DNA of 64,000 bases. Source: Marasmius tenuissimus (taxonomy: Eukaryota > Basidiomycota > Agaricomycetes > Agaricales > Marasmiaceae). Below, one piece after another: positions 1 through 11,959 of this stretch; the stretch's first letter is position 1, and each line of letters opens with the position of its first letter. Below the pieces are notes generated by a model. The model saw only the letters and a program-made list of their open reading frames with translations. It did no database searches and was not told the DNA's origin. Where the stretch lies: assembly GCA_029532415.1 (NCBI GenBank), contig JAQOTA010000069.1:2294001-2358000 (forward strand). The letters run 5' to 3'. The position numbers and the translations under genes are program-made.

Positions 1-673
1 GGTGAGCAGGAACATTCTGGGGGGATATTCAAGTACAAAAGTGAGAGAGTAGCCGACTAAGTGACCATGTCAAGCACTTACCGAATGACAGCCAGTACGA
101 CCAACCAACGCCATGTACTCTTTGATAATTTTTGGCGTGATTCCTTGTCCGCCATGAGCAAGCATAATCTCGTGTGCTGAAAGGGGCGCCACTTTGTGCT
201 TTAGATACTCGTAGTATTGAAAGATTGCCGAGTGGAAGTGAGCTCGAAGATGATGTACGAGGGCTGGATACACCAAGATTAGAGATGTATAACGTGGAAC
301 AGGGGCAGAACTTGCTTATCGCTTCAACATCAACAACCTCGACTAAGCGAGCGGGTAAAGGGTCATAGAGAGTTTTCTTTGGCACGGCAATAATTTTGAT
401 AGCGGAGTAGTGATAGGATGTATACCGGTGATAATAATGTTCGTGATTCCCCGAGCCATCAAGTCGCTGGAAGAACAAAAAGATGGGCTCGGGTCCAGGA
501 GGATGTTGGTCAGGGTGTGAAGTTTGTGTAGCGGGAGGAACATTTGGATTATCGATAGTAGTCAGCTGATATTCGTTCGCTAGGATCGAGATTGAGCGGG
601 CCATAAAGATATTCGGGAGACTTAGCGTACCAGGAGAGAGAAGTTGAGGGTCTGTCATAAGAGACGAGTCCAT
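1..673 (-). CDS. Unknown protein, 3' part beyond the window
   Basis: I do not recognise this protein. The reading frame opens at ATG 673 and is Pro/Ser/His-rich (QTSHPDQHPPGPEP). It stays open to about 300. Coding-like sequence then continues in another frame (YYEYLKHKVAPLSAHEIM, then GRTGCHSV), so an intron or a frameshift lies near 270-350. A clear 5' splice site GTAAGT at 81 and a pyrimidine-rich acceptor CCCCCCAG at 17 give a 65-nt intron, and the gene runs off the left edge. There are no membrane segments and no known motif. The start and the internal junction are uncertain; the 65-nt intron is the best-supported element. Confidence 0.5.
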
Positions 674-683
674 CTCGTCGGGC

Positions 684-2429
684 CCTGATCAAGTCGCTCG
701 TTGCGCCTCACTCTTAAATGACCTTTGGGGGTGGGGATGGATGGATATAGAAGAGGAAGGATTACATTCGTGTACCGTTATGGGAGCATGTCGACACGAA
801 TGACCTGACGTGAATGGCCTGGCGCCGAAAGTGGGCTTGATTAGAGATCCCCGACGTGCATAGATCGTGTCAAAATACAACATCTATTCAAGGAGGAATG
901 GTTATGCTGGAGGGACAGGAAGAGGCAATTGTACCTCTCAGAGTTGTTTCCGGTCGGAATTTCGATGCCGCCGCACATCCCGAGAAGAGATGGTCATTTC
1001 AAGAGAGATAGCAGCATTCCAAGAAACTACTATCTGTATTTGGCTCACCTTGGGGTTGGCATTGATACTCGCCGCAGGTACTGCTTCAAAATCCCAGGCT
1101 CTTAATTAGTATATGTACAATTATGGTCGCGAGTTCAATAGTCGAGCCACCAATTTAGGATTCGCACCTTGTTTGATCCAGTCTTGACAAGATCAAGGGT
1201 ATCACAGGACTTTCTCTATCGTTTGTGAGGCCTGATCATGAGAGACGGCAAGAAACATTTACTTACTCTGGTCTACAAGCGGTCTCAAATGCCGGTGACC
1301 GGCAATATGTATTTCAATCTCCGGCCCGATATTGGCAGAAAGCCCGGGAAACCGGGAGCCTGAGTCACCGTCCGGGCCGTCTGGGCGTCTGTGCCGTCTG
1401 AGTCCCTCAGTTCGCGATGTTGAAACTGTTACAGACGTCCTACCTCACGCTCTTCAAGAGCCTGGTCTGCTGTTCTCAGCTCTGTATGCTCTATTCTCGC
1501 TATCCACATTATTTTTGGAAGCATCAAGCACGAATCTGTAGTATGTACCGTATTCCTGCAATTTACCCTCCACCAAGCCCACCTGACAACAACCTTAACT
1601 CTGAACCCTACGCTGCTTCTTGCGTGCCGTCGCACACATTTGCTGTTGGGCGATCGGCAGTACTGAGTGTTGTTGCATTTTCGAGAGTTCAAACCGCCCT
1701 GGAAACGAAGTTAAGTGGATTGCGAGGATATTGAACGTAGTGAAGCACCGTTGTAGGCAGCTAGAGCACCGTGCCATCTATCAGACTCAAAACGATAGTG
1801 CCTGTTTCTAACTTCTCAATATTCCAGAGATTCATTGTGAACCAGATGCCGTTCTTCGAGGAAGGGCGGGTGGTGAGTCGTGACTCAATTGAAGGGAATT
1901 CAGAGACCGTCGGAGGGGTCGTATAGGTGGAGGTAAGGCTCGTTTGATACACTGTCGGGTTTTGAGAGCAACGGATCTGATAGAACTGGTTACGCACTGC
2001 TCTGATTCTCGTAGATTGTCAAAGAAACAAGCGCACCGGCAACGAGCTGATACAGGATCTTTGTGCTCCTCTGCGGCTTACCCTTGCTCTGCCCTTTTCT
2101 ACAACTCGTCAACTTTCTCCAAGCCAATCACCCCACTGAATGCCCAATCATTCTACCATATTCGAATGTTCGAGTATGACTTCATCCAACAAGACTTGTC
2201 GATTGAACGAGTATATTCCCAGCGGATAGTACGTGTAGCTAGCTGGATCTCGACATGCAGAATGCGCAAGTAGCGAAGGTAGCCCCTAGTTGTATGTTGT
2301 AGACTCTTTACTGGAGAATGATCGAGCAGTGAAGAGGTGTCGAGGGCAGTATCAAGGTCCTGCAGGTGAGTGAAGGAAGCAGTCACTGACAATTTACAAA
2401 AACTTGAAAAAGGCCCAGGGAAATTTAGT
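684..2429. other. Intergenic, no supported gene
   Basis: Short open frames exist on both strands, but none has matched splice sites, codon character or a motif that I can defend. It may contain the promoter of the minus-strand gene ending at 673. Confidence 0.4.
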
Positions 2430-2927
2430 CTGGCACCCAGGGAGGGGGGTACCGTCGTGCTCAGCTAATTTCAGACTCCGCCCACGAGCGCCCAATGCAG
2501 CGCAGCCGCTCAGTCAGTGTCCGACTTGATCAACTCACTGGTCGTTCCCCTCATTATTCAGAGTCAGCGTGTAGTACTTGAATGCCTTGAAAAAAAGCTA
2601 CAAAAACCCGTAAGTATGACAAGAGGACTCAGATAACTGGCTCCCCAATAAACTTGAATGTATCGAGTCTCGACATCGGGTTTTCTTTCTGTCTATCTGG
2701 TTTTTAGTTGAAAATATTGTCATCAATGACTTCAGCATAGATAAGATATGGAAACGCAAAGTTATCTGAAGGATTGGACGTTTTTGTGGCTTTCGAGTTG
2801 GGTGGAGAGTTCATTGATAAGATGTACCCTATCTTATCAATATCGTCACTGAGCGCTGCAGCGAGCACCTGAGCGCGGAGTTTGAAATTAGCTGAGCACG
2901 ACGGTACCCCCCTCCCTGGGCACCAGG
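2430..2927. repeat. Foldback / MITE-like element with long inverted arms
   Basis: The left arm begins near 2430 and the right arm ends near 2927. They are inverted copies of each other. The core CAGGGAGGGGGGTACCGTCG continues with GTGCTCAGCTAATTTC in both arms, and similarity extends to about 80 nt per arm with a few mismatches. The roughly 320-nt interior has no coding signal. I could not find a convincing target-site duplication, so the exact ends are uncertain. Confidence 0.7.
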
Positions 2928-3058
2928 CTGTAATATGACAGAACGACTTATCTTCTGTGTTAGTATTACAGACGGCTAGCCAGGCTAAGGGAAATTCACG
3001 CACGTCGATATATCATGTGACGGTGTACGGCGCTTAGAGCTTAGAGGCCCAGACACAG

Positions 3059-3114
3059 GGCTCAGACTCAGGCTCAGACTCAGACTGATTGGCTCAGACT
3101 ACGTGACTCAGACT
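3059..3114. repeat. CTCAGACT imperfect tandem repeat
   Basis: The unit CTCAGACT (with the variant CTCAGGCT) recurs about six times in 56 bases, interrupted by short spacers. It is a degenerate microsatellite. Confidence 0.75.
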
Positions 3115-3418
3115 CCTGGATTCCTGGTCGCTCTCGATATTGGGATTCTTCTTTCTGTCTTCTGCGGCCAAACCCGAGAAATGTAACTCGAGCATGGTCT
3201 GCAATGGATGGTATCCTCATCAATATCCTGTCAGTGTAAAGCTCCAGTCAACTCGTATGATTCTTCCTATACAGTCGATCTATGCTGTCTCGTGGGAAGA
3301 CTGAGGGGGCTCAGGTGCGAGTAGGTTCTGGGGACAAACAAGCTATGTTTGGGCACCCTAGCTCTCTCGCACTGGATCCGGAGAGTGGCCAAAGCTCAAG
3401 CCGGCACAGGCGCGGTAC

Positions 3419-3925
3419 TAGGGTTGTCAACGGTTGGGCGGAACCGGCGGTTTGAACCGCCCGGTCCCGGACCGAACCAGACCGTGACGTCATATTGGTT
3501 TGGCCAAACCGCGCTGCCGGTTCGGTTTCAGACCAGCTTCAACCACGGCGAACCAGTTTCAACCGCAGTGTGATTTCTTTTTTTTTCATACTTAACTCAG
3601 CTTGTGATAGCATGTATTTACCACGTTTGGAACTGAAAAAAGCTTTGTGTTGTTCAAACATCCAAATTTCCGAGATTGTGGGTCTCAAAACCTCAAGTTT
3701 GGACTTCGAGAGCAAACAAAATGCCCGGGGCACAAAAAGATCGACTCAGAAAAGTAAAAACTGAACGGAAAAAAATATATTATCTATGCTGGTTGAAACT
3801 GTGGTCAACCGGGTTGGGCGGTTTCAAAACCGGATTTACAGTTCCAAATCGGTTTTCAAACCGCCGGAACCGGACCATTCGGTTTGGAAACCGGTTTCAA
3901 CCGGAACCGCCCAGCGGCAACCCTA
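3419..3925. mobile_element. Non-autonomous hAT-type MITE (507 bp)
   Basis: The element starts TAGGGTTG and ends CAACCCTA. Both sides carry a perfect 8-bp direct repeat, CGCGGTAC (3411-3418 and 3926-3933). Internal to the ends are complementary blocks rich in GGTTTGAAACC-like motifs. An 8-bp target duplication with YAGGG-type termini is the standard signature of the hAT superfamily. No transposase frame is present, so any mobilisation would need a partner elsewhere. The perfect duplication suggests a fairly recent insertion. Confidence 0.88.
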
Positions 3926-3933
3926 CGCGGTAC

Positions 3934-5288
3934 TACATAGTGTACAAGACTGTGACTAACAAGAAAGAAACCCAAGAAGTGGGATAGTGGAAGGGTGGGT
4001 GCAAAAGAAAACCTCGAGAAGAGGCTAACGAGCAGATGTGAGATGCGAGAAAGAAAAGGACACGAAGAAAGGAGAACTGTAGACGATGGTATAAATACGA
4101 GTGGACTGGTAGGGCAAAGCGGATGGTGGCATCCAGTGGCAGGAGAAGAGTGGCAGAGAGGACAATGGACGAAGCTGAAAGCAGGCAGCCAAAGGCTGCG
4201 TGTTGTACTCGGTGGTATAGACCTTGGTCAAATACTTTTGACCGATTCTCTTCTTTCTGATGACTGACACCATTGATTGCGCAACAATTGCGCCTGTCTT
4301 TACACTGACAGGGTATGGCTCGGGCTTATCTCCCTATTTGGACTTGTGCTCTACATGTGTTTCCTGTACAGTGAGAAAGTCCCGCTACCCGGCCCAGGGT
4401 AGTTTCCTCATACGTGGGACTGGGCAGGACTTCAGTCTCCACAAACCCCGTAAAGGTGCAGACATGTACTGTCCCTTGCTGGAGAGGTCGGAATGATACT
4501 GCATCGTTATAATCCGCACCTGCCAGGCTGATGAAGTGTGTGGGACTGTCGAATCTTCCACAAACTCCAGACAGCCGGTACTTGCTACTTAGCTTCGAGT
4601 TCACCCGCCGTGTGGCCATCCTACTGGAAACTGTCCCGACTGGCTATGCGCAAGGGATGAATTTTCAGACTCGGGATAGTTTCTTACATGCGATTGTATA
4701 GAAGAAGTAGAACATATGTAGTATAGATAGAGGACTATGACGACAGCCGTTTGCTTGCCTCAGCTGGGTGTTGTCTATAAGCAAACATTGACGGGAGTCT
4801 GCAGGCCTGCAGCATTCTCCACAGCTGTCCAAGTAGATATTTGCAAGATGTTTTTATCCAAGTTACAAAGGCATCCTCCAATTCGCCGTTCCTTGACTCC
4901 AAAGCCCGAGGTGAGATTATACCATTCATTCATTGTCGCAGGGATACACTAGCTCCATCGAGCCGGTGTTGCGTTCTTCAACTTCTGGATAACGTCCCTG
5001 ATATGAATTGAAACGTGATCATGATGAACTCAACGCTTAAAACAGTATTCCCGACAAGTCGGCTCACCGTTTGGATGTCAGTTATAGATGAGGAGGAGCC
5101 CTCATGCGCTGAACAGTCTTCTAGGCCTCCCGTCTGAGTTCCCATACTGACTACTCGCCTAGCTGCTTTGATGTGCGAGCACCCGCGGCGATTGGTGCGG
5201 AGACCCTAGCATGCAAAACTGTTTGGAGTGGTACGCAGGCGTTGTTTAGACATGCGGATACACCTTTTGCGACCCTGGTAACGACGTG
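3934..5288. other. Intergenic, with an ambiguous open stretch at 4260-4619
   Basis: At 4260-4619 both strands stay open for 78 to 97 codons and both translations look moderately protein-like, so neither can be chosen. Nothing else is supported here apart from presumed upstream sequence for the gene starting at 5289. Confidence 0.35.
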
Positions 5289-5982
5289 ATGAGCCGCGAT
5301 ACTTCGACAAAGTACTCACTACTTAGAGCTATACATACAGTCGTACTCTAGAGTAGGTTGTCATTGACATCACCCTTCGTTTATTTTTTGCAGGAAGTCC
5401 ACGGCTCTGTCGGGGACATGATACATCAACTCATCATATTGGGAACAAGAGCTGGCAACATACCAGGAGCAAGAGTATTCACCATAAGTCCTGAGGATAG
5501 ATCCTGGATGGCAATGGTGCCTGCCAACTCACTTACGGCACAGTCTTTCCCCCTGTGTCTCGCAGCCTTCAGAATTGAAGAAGTTGATCTGCCATTTGAC
5601 TACCAATTGTTCCAGTGAGTCTGTATTACACCTGAGAAATGAACGACTAAAACCTTCTGATAGTACTGAAGTTGGTGCCACCGTTTTCGGCACTCTGTGT
5701 GTGAATGACGTGTACTGGAGTTACGTAGTGTGAGTTGAGGGATATACAAACAAGCTTACGGTGCCAAGTTTTCGAAGAGAGATCAAGCATTGAGATCGAG
5801 CTCCAACTGGGGAAGAGAGTGTGAGAATATGTCAACAACCGCTATGTGAGACATGTACTTGGCTCCGTGATGATCATAACCACGAGCTAGGTCCTTATCC
5901 TCTTCGGGAGACCATCCGCATCTCGAACAACGATTACGCTCTGGAAGGACAGAAAACTCAGGGAAAAGGTGGATTGGACTGA
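5289..5982 (+). CDS. Small spliced hypothetical protein, 5 exons
   Basis: No known family is recognised. Five exons join in phase: 5289-5342, 5394-5614, 5664-5696, 5755-5818 and 5887-5982, giving 155 residues. Exon 2 sits between a textbook acceptor (TTTATTTTTTGCAG) and a GTGAGT donor. The product has alternating hydrophobic and charged stretches (EVHGSVGDMIHQLIILG, later FEERSSIEIELQLGKR) and no obvious signal peptide or transmembrane helix. The intron before exon 4 is read as GTGTGA...ACAAG (58 nt); an internal GTGAGT offers a 25-nt alternative. The start ATG is the first in phase, but further upstream exons cannot be excluded. Confidence 0.62.
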
Positions 5983-5989
5983 ATTAGGT

Positions 5990-8215
5990 ACACATGAGGC
6001 TGTTCTCGTCCTGACGCATTCTGCCACCTTAGACCAGCTATCAAGTCAATGAGCATTGGATTCGTAGAAACAGGAAGGAAGAAAGTGCAGACACACTCAT
6101 CCCCATACTTTCCGATGCCTTTGAGAAGGCGGCAATCCTCTTCTGGTGACCATCTCCCTGATTGTATGACATTTACGGGAGGCCGGGGTTGCAGAGACCG
6201 CGCGATCGCGAGGCGTAAAGATATTGATGCTAACAGGAGGTCCTGTTTGCGAGTCCTTTAGATGGTCGGGATGCTATATATGGAAAAAGGAGGCGGAAAA
6301 GGATATTCAGGTGTGCTAAAGTAGATGGAATTTATAGATTTGAGATCGACGAACGTCCCAAAGTGGAAAGAATACTGGTAGTTGCATGACCGGAATGTCT
6401 AGGCTTGATGGACGACGTAAGCTTGTCCCTAGCTAAACGGGAAATTGGACAGTGAAGTACCTTTGAGCTCTGAAAGTCCCACCTCATCCTAGGTTCAATC
6501 CAGACAAATTTTGGCCAAAAATCTTCAAAATCCTAGGAGTAAATCCGGAAAGATTTCTGGTCCAATTGGCTCTATCTTGGGTACTAGGTGGCGCTGGGTC
6601 CGGACATCTTGGAGGGGATCAACGGAAATCGCAGAAATCAATCCTCGGGAAGCTCGGGCCGCAGGCGCCGGATGCAGCTACCCTCAAATTTTGAAATTTT
6701 GGAGAAACTGCTGGGATCCCGGCCAAAAATCCGGACATTGTTGAGCAAAATTTGGCAGGGTCTCAGACAAAAATGGCCTCGATCCGGAAAAACTCGTATC
6801 CAGGATCAGTAGAGACTTTCGGGGGTCCTGTTCAAAGTTGCTCGGTGAAATTAATGATCATAAAGTGGTTGATGCCGATAAATCAATTAAAGTTGAACGT
6901 TTGAACAGTCAGAGCGTGGCTCTGGTTGTGAAGGGGCCGAAGATGAAATGATTAAGGGCAACGTCAGCTCGTGTCTCTTGCGACTTCAAAACTAGTAATG
7001 ATGTAGTAGCGGTACCAAGTCGATTCATACTATTCGATCCCATCAATGTACGTTATCAAGCCTTCCTTCTCGAATTATTACCGTAGTTTTGATTTCATCG
7101 CCGCGCCAGCCCGTAATTCGGCCATGATTCATTCTCAAGATCACCAGCTCTCGAATCTTAGCCCATCTCCTCTCTTTTGAGGTTTCCTGTCCATCGAGTC
7201 TGAAATCACGAATGCTTCCGAGCCGGACGGAATGTTGCCTATCGGCAATTACCGACTCTCCCCTCGTTGAATAGCCTGCTACGGTATCTGGTGCGTCCCT
7301 GTCTGTGCTTCATTGAACAGGGTGGGTCAATCCTTGGGCTGCCGGGCGTTGTTGATACCTAAAAGGTTTCCAGTCCCTCTGTGCGACTCAGTGGTTTACT
7401 GGCCACTGTGTCAGGCTTGATACCTGGATGAGCCTGAAATAGATTGAGCGCTCAGTGCTCACTGTTGAACTAAACCAACGCATTTTTTGAGGCTACTGCT
7501 GCGCTCACAATTACGTATTGGCTATAATCTATTCGTTATTTTGGTTGGACTCTGAAGCATACACGGTTCGGTCGTTGAGGTGAATGGCGACAATATATCG
7601 TGCAGGGACCAGCCTGCTCCGGTAGTCATATAGCTACTGAGTACTAAATCGTCAGAAAGGACAATTGCTGGGTTATGAGATATTCATATTTTGAGATATC
7701 CCCAAAGTGAGCCGCAGGATATACTACTCACGCCACACGCTGGAGTCCAGCGGCCCCAGATGCACCGAATTTCCCACATAAAATACCTCGACATAAGTAT
7801 AGCCAGGTGGCAGTTTTCGGCCGGGGATTCGTCAATTCTCGAATACCTATTACTAGTCTGCACGGTTCAAAGCGCTACAATATGATGGCCATTGGCCAAT
7901 GTGTCCTTCAAATGAGTGGCTTGCTTTATGGTGCGACTGTGGTTATGATAAGAACAACAAGGACAAGTTCTCCGAGTCAGTGCTCACAATATTGAAGGAC
8001 CGTGCTCGGTGCAACGCTCGCCGCTGGTCCAGCACTGTTTAAACTTGGTGGAAGCCTCGCATCCGGAAAGCTTTCCAGTACAAGACTCCCTGATAGCACC
8101 GCAACCCAGCTGAGACTCGCACTTGAGACGTGTCCAATGCTCACTCCGGATGGTTCCCCCGCCGTAGGTCCGATTATAGTTTTACTGGCGTAATTACAGC
8201 CCGAATATTACCTTA
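5990..8215. other. Intergenic, A/T-poor repeat-like patch at 6505-6810
   Basis: The patch at 6505-6810 has recurring CAAATTTTG, CCAAAAATC and TCCGGA motifs in both orientations, suggesting an old transposon remnant. Open frames elsewhere are short and lack splice support. Confidence 0.35.
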
Positions 8216-8781
8216 CAGTCATCTACCGGTCAATGACACAAGATCGGTCAATGATACAAACAACTTTTTTGCGCCTTACCCTCATTATGCCGCTCTCAAA
8301 TATTTACTTGAGACTAGTATATGTATCTTTTACCGTATCACACTGTTTCTGTGATGATATAGATGCAGGAAAATATTCAGAAAAATGATTACTGAACTTC
8401 TTAGGACTATTTTGGGGCTGGAGAAGGTATTTCGGGCTCCTGAACCTCGTGCTTCAAGTTATATACTAAATCAGGTCTATAAAACATAACCTTGGCCCTC
8501 TTTTGTGTGCCGAGGGGGTGGAAGACTCATCCCATCGAGTATGTCTCCTCCCCCGCTAGATTTTGGCGCATTGATGGGAAATTCCCACCCGCCAAACTTT
8601 GTATCAAATTCACCAATTTCACTATTTATGATGGCCCGGTCGTTCCTCCACCAAAAGCGGCACTATGATGGCTGATAACATGTATTGAAGGGTATATGAA
8701 GACCGTGGATTGCTCAGAGTAGGGTAGAATATCGGGGTGTCTCATTTATACAGTGTTGTGTCATTGACCGGTAGATGACTG
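8216..8781. mobile_element. TA-flanked Tc1/mariner-type MITE (566 bp)
   Basis: The terminal inverted repeat is CAGTCATCTACCGGTCAATG plus ACACAA, 26 nt and perfect at both ends. Both ends are flanked by TA (8214-8215 and 8782-8783). TA target duplication and CAGT-type ends fit the Tc1/mariner/pogo superfamily. A second partial copy of the end motif (CGGTCAATGATACAA) lies just inside the left end. There is no transposase frame. The element stops about 20 nt beyond the stop codon of the presumed minus-strand exon ending at 8802. Confidence 0.85.
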
Positions 8782-8801
8782 TAATTAGTATCTAGGTCCT
8801 C

Positions 8802-9164
8802 TCAAACTTCTTTTTGATGGGATCGAATAGTACGAATCGTCATAGGACCCGATGTAGTAGATGTATCTGTGTTTCCATTGCTCATATCGGGTACCATGAC
8901 TGGGTGAGGGTTGGAGCAACTTGGAGGCCATTGATTTCGGGGCACGCGTCGTGAATCATGATCTGTGCTACTCAGCGATGTTAGCCAAATGTTAGCTAAT
9001 GATAACCAATCACCCACCTAAAGTATAAAGCTGAGCCTCCTAGCTGAGTATGACTGGAAATGGGGGGTTGTGGACGAGTTCGAGTTGTGTGAGTGAGGTG
9101 TTTGAAAGTTATGGATATCGTGGCTCAACAGACTGACTGTGTCGAGAGAGTCGATGGGACCTAC
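8802..9164 (-). CDS. Possible terminal exons of a Ser/Thr/His-rich protein
   Basis: A coding-like exon reads down to a TGA at 8802 with a Ser/Thr/Asn-rich polar tail (DMSNGNTDTSTTSGPMT). Upstream, about 9060-9164, a second polar segment (LLSHDIHNFQTPHSHNSNSS) lies in the same frame but is separated by a TAG, so an intron must fall between them. I could not fix its ends. No family is recognised. Confidence 0.28.
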
Positions 9165-9946
9165 GTAAAAGACCGAAGAGAAATGACGCGATATTTGGAA
9201 GTGAAGCCCGCGAAAAAGCGTGTTTGAGCTCGAAACCTTAGGCTAGAAGGAGTATAGTAGCCAGAGAAACGGTTAAGTTCGTACCGGATGGCACTGTGAT
9301 GCTAGCGAGGTGAATACGTTGTTGGCCCCGATCGACGGTTGACGGTTGACGTTTTACGGTTTACTGCATCCAAAAGTCATTGAAAACGGTCAGTATGTGA
9401 CGAAGTTGAGGGCTCGAGCATCAGAGACGTACTAAGCATTCCTGTTCGGCAACTCGTTCCCTAAGTCAAGGCTATCTCTGGAGACATCCACGTCCATATT
9501 GTTGGAGATCGACATGTGAAGATTTAGCAATGAGTACTGACATATATATGGAAGAGGGCTTCAGGTCTCCAGTACGTCGGTCTACCATTCACATGAAGAT
9601 TCAGAGAAAATGATCTGACTTAATCCAAAAAGATAGGCACCGGGTCGAGTTTCAACGAATGGTATTCCGAGCTCGTGATTTTTCGAGGATTCTCACAGGA
9701 CGAGCCGTCTAGCGACATCCAATCAGATTTTCTGATTGACGTGAAACTCCCATGATCCGGGACCGTTATAGTCAAAGAATAAGTAGTAATTACGGATGTA
9801 GGGCGAACATCCGGGTACCTGAGCCGCTCGAAGAAAGTGTGTTACATGGTCAAATTTCATAGATGCCCTACTCTAGCTATCTCTCCAAAAACCGTAGATC
9901 ACAGCTTCCTTTCACGAATCACACGCCGCCCTCGACCAATTAAGTA

Positions 9947-11950
9947 TCACCTATAACGTGAACCGAGTGTTGGGTTAGGGACAGAATATTGCAATGGTTG
10001 GACCATTGGATGGTCGAACAGCATCAAGGAGGTCCAAAATGAGGTCCTGCCGTACCCGGCGTGATTCGGGAAAAGAGCAGCAACAAGTATGTTTTCATTG
10101 GTTACCTCATTCCGCCAGTATTCGAGCAGCGCCGCCTCCCATTCAGATCCCAATTGAGACGCTGTCACTGATGTGTTCCACGTGCCAGAGCCTAAGATCT
10201 GGATATCTTCCGCTTCCGTACTTGCTGATTTCTGCAAATCAACAACGAGGACGGGGTTTCTCTCGCCGTTTATCACCATTCGCTGGTCGGGGTGACCATC
10301 GAGGTACTCCAAGCGATGGAGTGCAGACGCGTGTTCGTTGATTTTGTCCTTGATGGTGCCCAAATTACTGTTAATATGATGATGGGCCCACTCGTGAAGG
10401 AAGAGACGCTCTTGGTGGATCATTGATGGCTTTGACTTCGCTGAGATAAGGTTCACCAAGTCAGGATGAAACTTTTGATGTACTATTCCGAGATGAGATA
10501 CGAACCGTTTAAGGCATTCAGAATGCACGTCTCCCGGCGGTTTCCGTTTTTCCAATCAAGCTTTTGGCATTCCGGAGAACAATATGTGCCGACTTGACAG
10601 CGCCGGCAACGTAGATATCGTGGTACTGTGGTTGGATCTGTCCTTTGGTGATTTCCCGGGCACTATGTCAAGGCTATCAGCATGCAACGCCAGGTTAGAA
10701 GAGCGAGAGATGCACCGTACCTCGGCATGATTACAAAGAGGGGTTATTTGCCTCTTCAACGCAAGTCGAAATTCATGGAGTCCCGAGGCCTTCTCCCTGG
10801 CTTGGTTCCAAGATTCCCACAGAATTGGAATGTCACGGGCCATTTCCTCGTCAAATGACCGTTCGATCTTTGATCGAGCCTTCCAAAACCGATGCAAGAT
10901 CGCAGGGAAGAGCAATAGCCGGGCAATGCTGTCAATAACCTTGGCTCCAACATCGTAAAATTGTCTCGCAAGTGGGGTTGTCTGATTGTCCGTTCGGAGA
11001 AAACACGCGTGGGCCTTGAATATGGCGTAGAGAATCCCAGCATCTAAGGCTTCGACTGAGAAGTGAGGCTCTTTGGCAAAGTTATAGATATATGTAAGAA
11101 CCATCCAAGCGAGGCATGTTGCGAGTTCGTATTCAGCGCTGTCCACTGCCGCCGTTCGAACCTGTTTCCTTTTGCGAATCAAAACCGAAAGAAGCCTCAC
11201 AAGGACTGGGAGGGTCTGTCCAGGAACGTACGGACAGAGTGGACCCGGTGTTGAACCATCTGGGCTTGGACAGCCAACGAAACCCACAAACTCCCGGAAA
11301 TGAAACAATGACATGGTGGGAAGGCGTTGAAGCTGGTGATCAATATGACGGATAAAGGCCAAGCCTTGCTTTTGGGTTGCATGATCGTGGATCGAGATCG
11401 GAGTGAACCAAGAGGTGAAGTCGGATGCCGCCAACTGTTGTAAACAGTATGACCACATTCCGTATGTCCAATGGTGGATTTCCAGAACCCTGAACCACAC
11501 TTGGACAATAAGCTGAGGAAGGAACGGAGACTGGCGAAGTAAGAAGGCGAGACCATCCCCTGAGATGGAAGGCGGGAATTCGAGAAATGAAGGGAGAAGT
11601 ATTAGCACGTGCTCACATGCTGCGACTCCCTGTGGCGAGAGTGGTTCATCCTCTGATAGGATAAGGACTTCGACCAGATGTTTAATCCATAGGCTAAGCA
11701 ATCTCCAATGCACTTGGATCTGTTGTACTAGGGAGGCGACTTCTGGCTCCGATGCGTCATACGCTGATAGTAAGACGGCAAGCACGTTGAGCGCGACTGT
11801 CATCCTGCCCGTCAGTATAGGAGACGTAACCGAGGCTGGAGGATATCCTAGTTTTCGGAGCTCGTTCACGGCCATACGACTAGTCCTGTAAGTGGTGCTT
11901 GCGTTGGCGGTGAAGCAACGAAGAGCCACCTTCACTCGAGGGTCAATCAT
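9947..11950 (-). CDS. MYND-type zinc-finger protein A (626 aa)
   Basis: Three exons: 11950-10721, 10662-10506 and 10440-9947, with introns of 58 and 65 nt and all phases consistent. Residues 1-410 form a helical, Leu/Arg/His-rich region with no catalytic motif. The MYND finger follows: a C-x4-C pair split by intron 1, then RCRRCQVGTYCSPECQKLDW. The C-terminal third (about 165 residues) contains LFLHEWAHHH and ENILVAALFPNHAGYG. MYND fingers normally mediate protein-protein contacts. The paralogue at 24.6-26.6 kb has the same intron positions and similar sequence throughout. Here the usual His ligand near the end of the finger is Arg (NRRETC against NHRERC in the paralogue), so zinc binding may be altered. 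Cellular role unknown. Confidence 0.87.
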
Positions 11951-11959
11951 AATCTATGA

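Noticed and set aside
5721..5754. A 25-nt intron (GTGAGT...ACAAG) in the plus-strand gene at 5.3 kb
   Set aside because: A 58-nt intron with an upstream GTGTGA donor also keeps phase and has a normal length.
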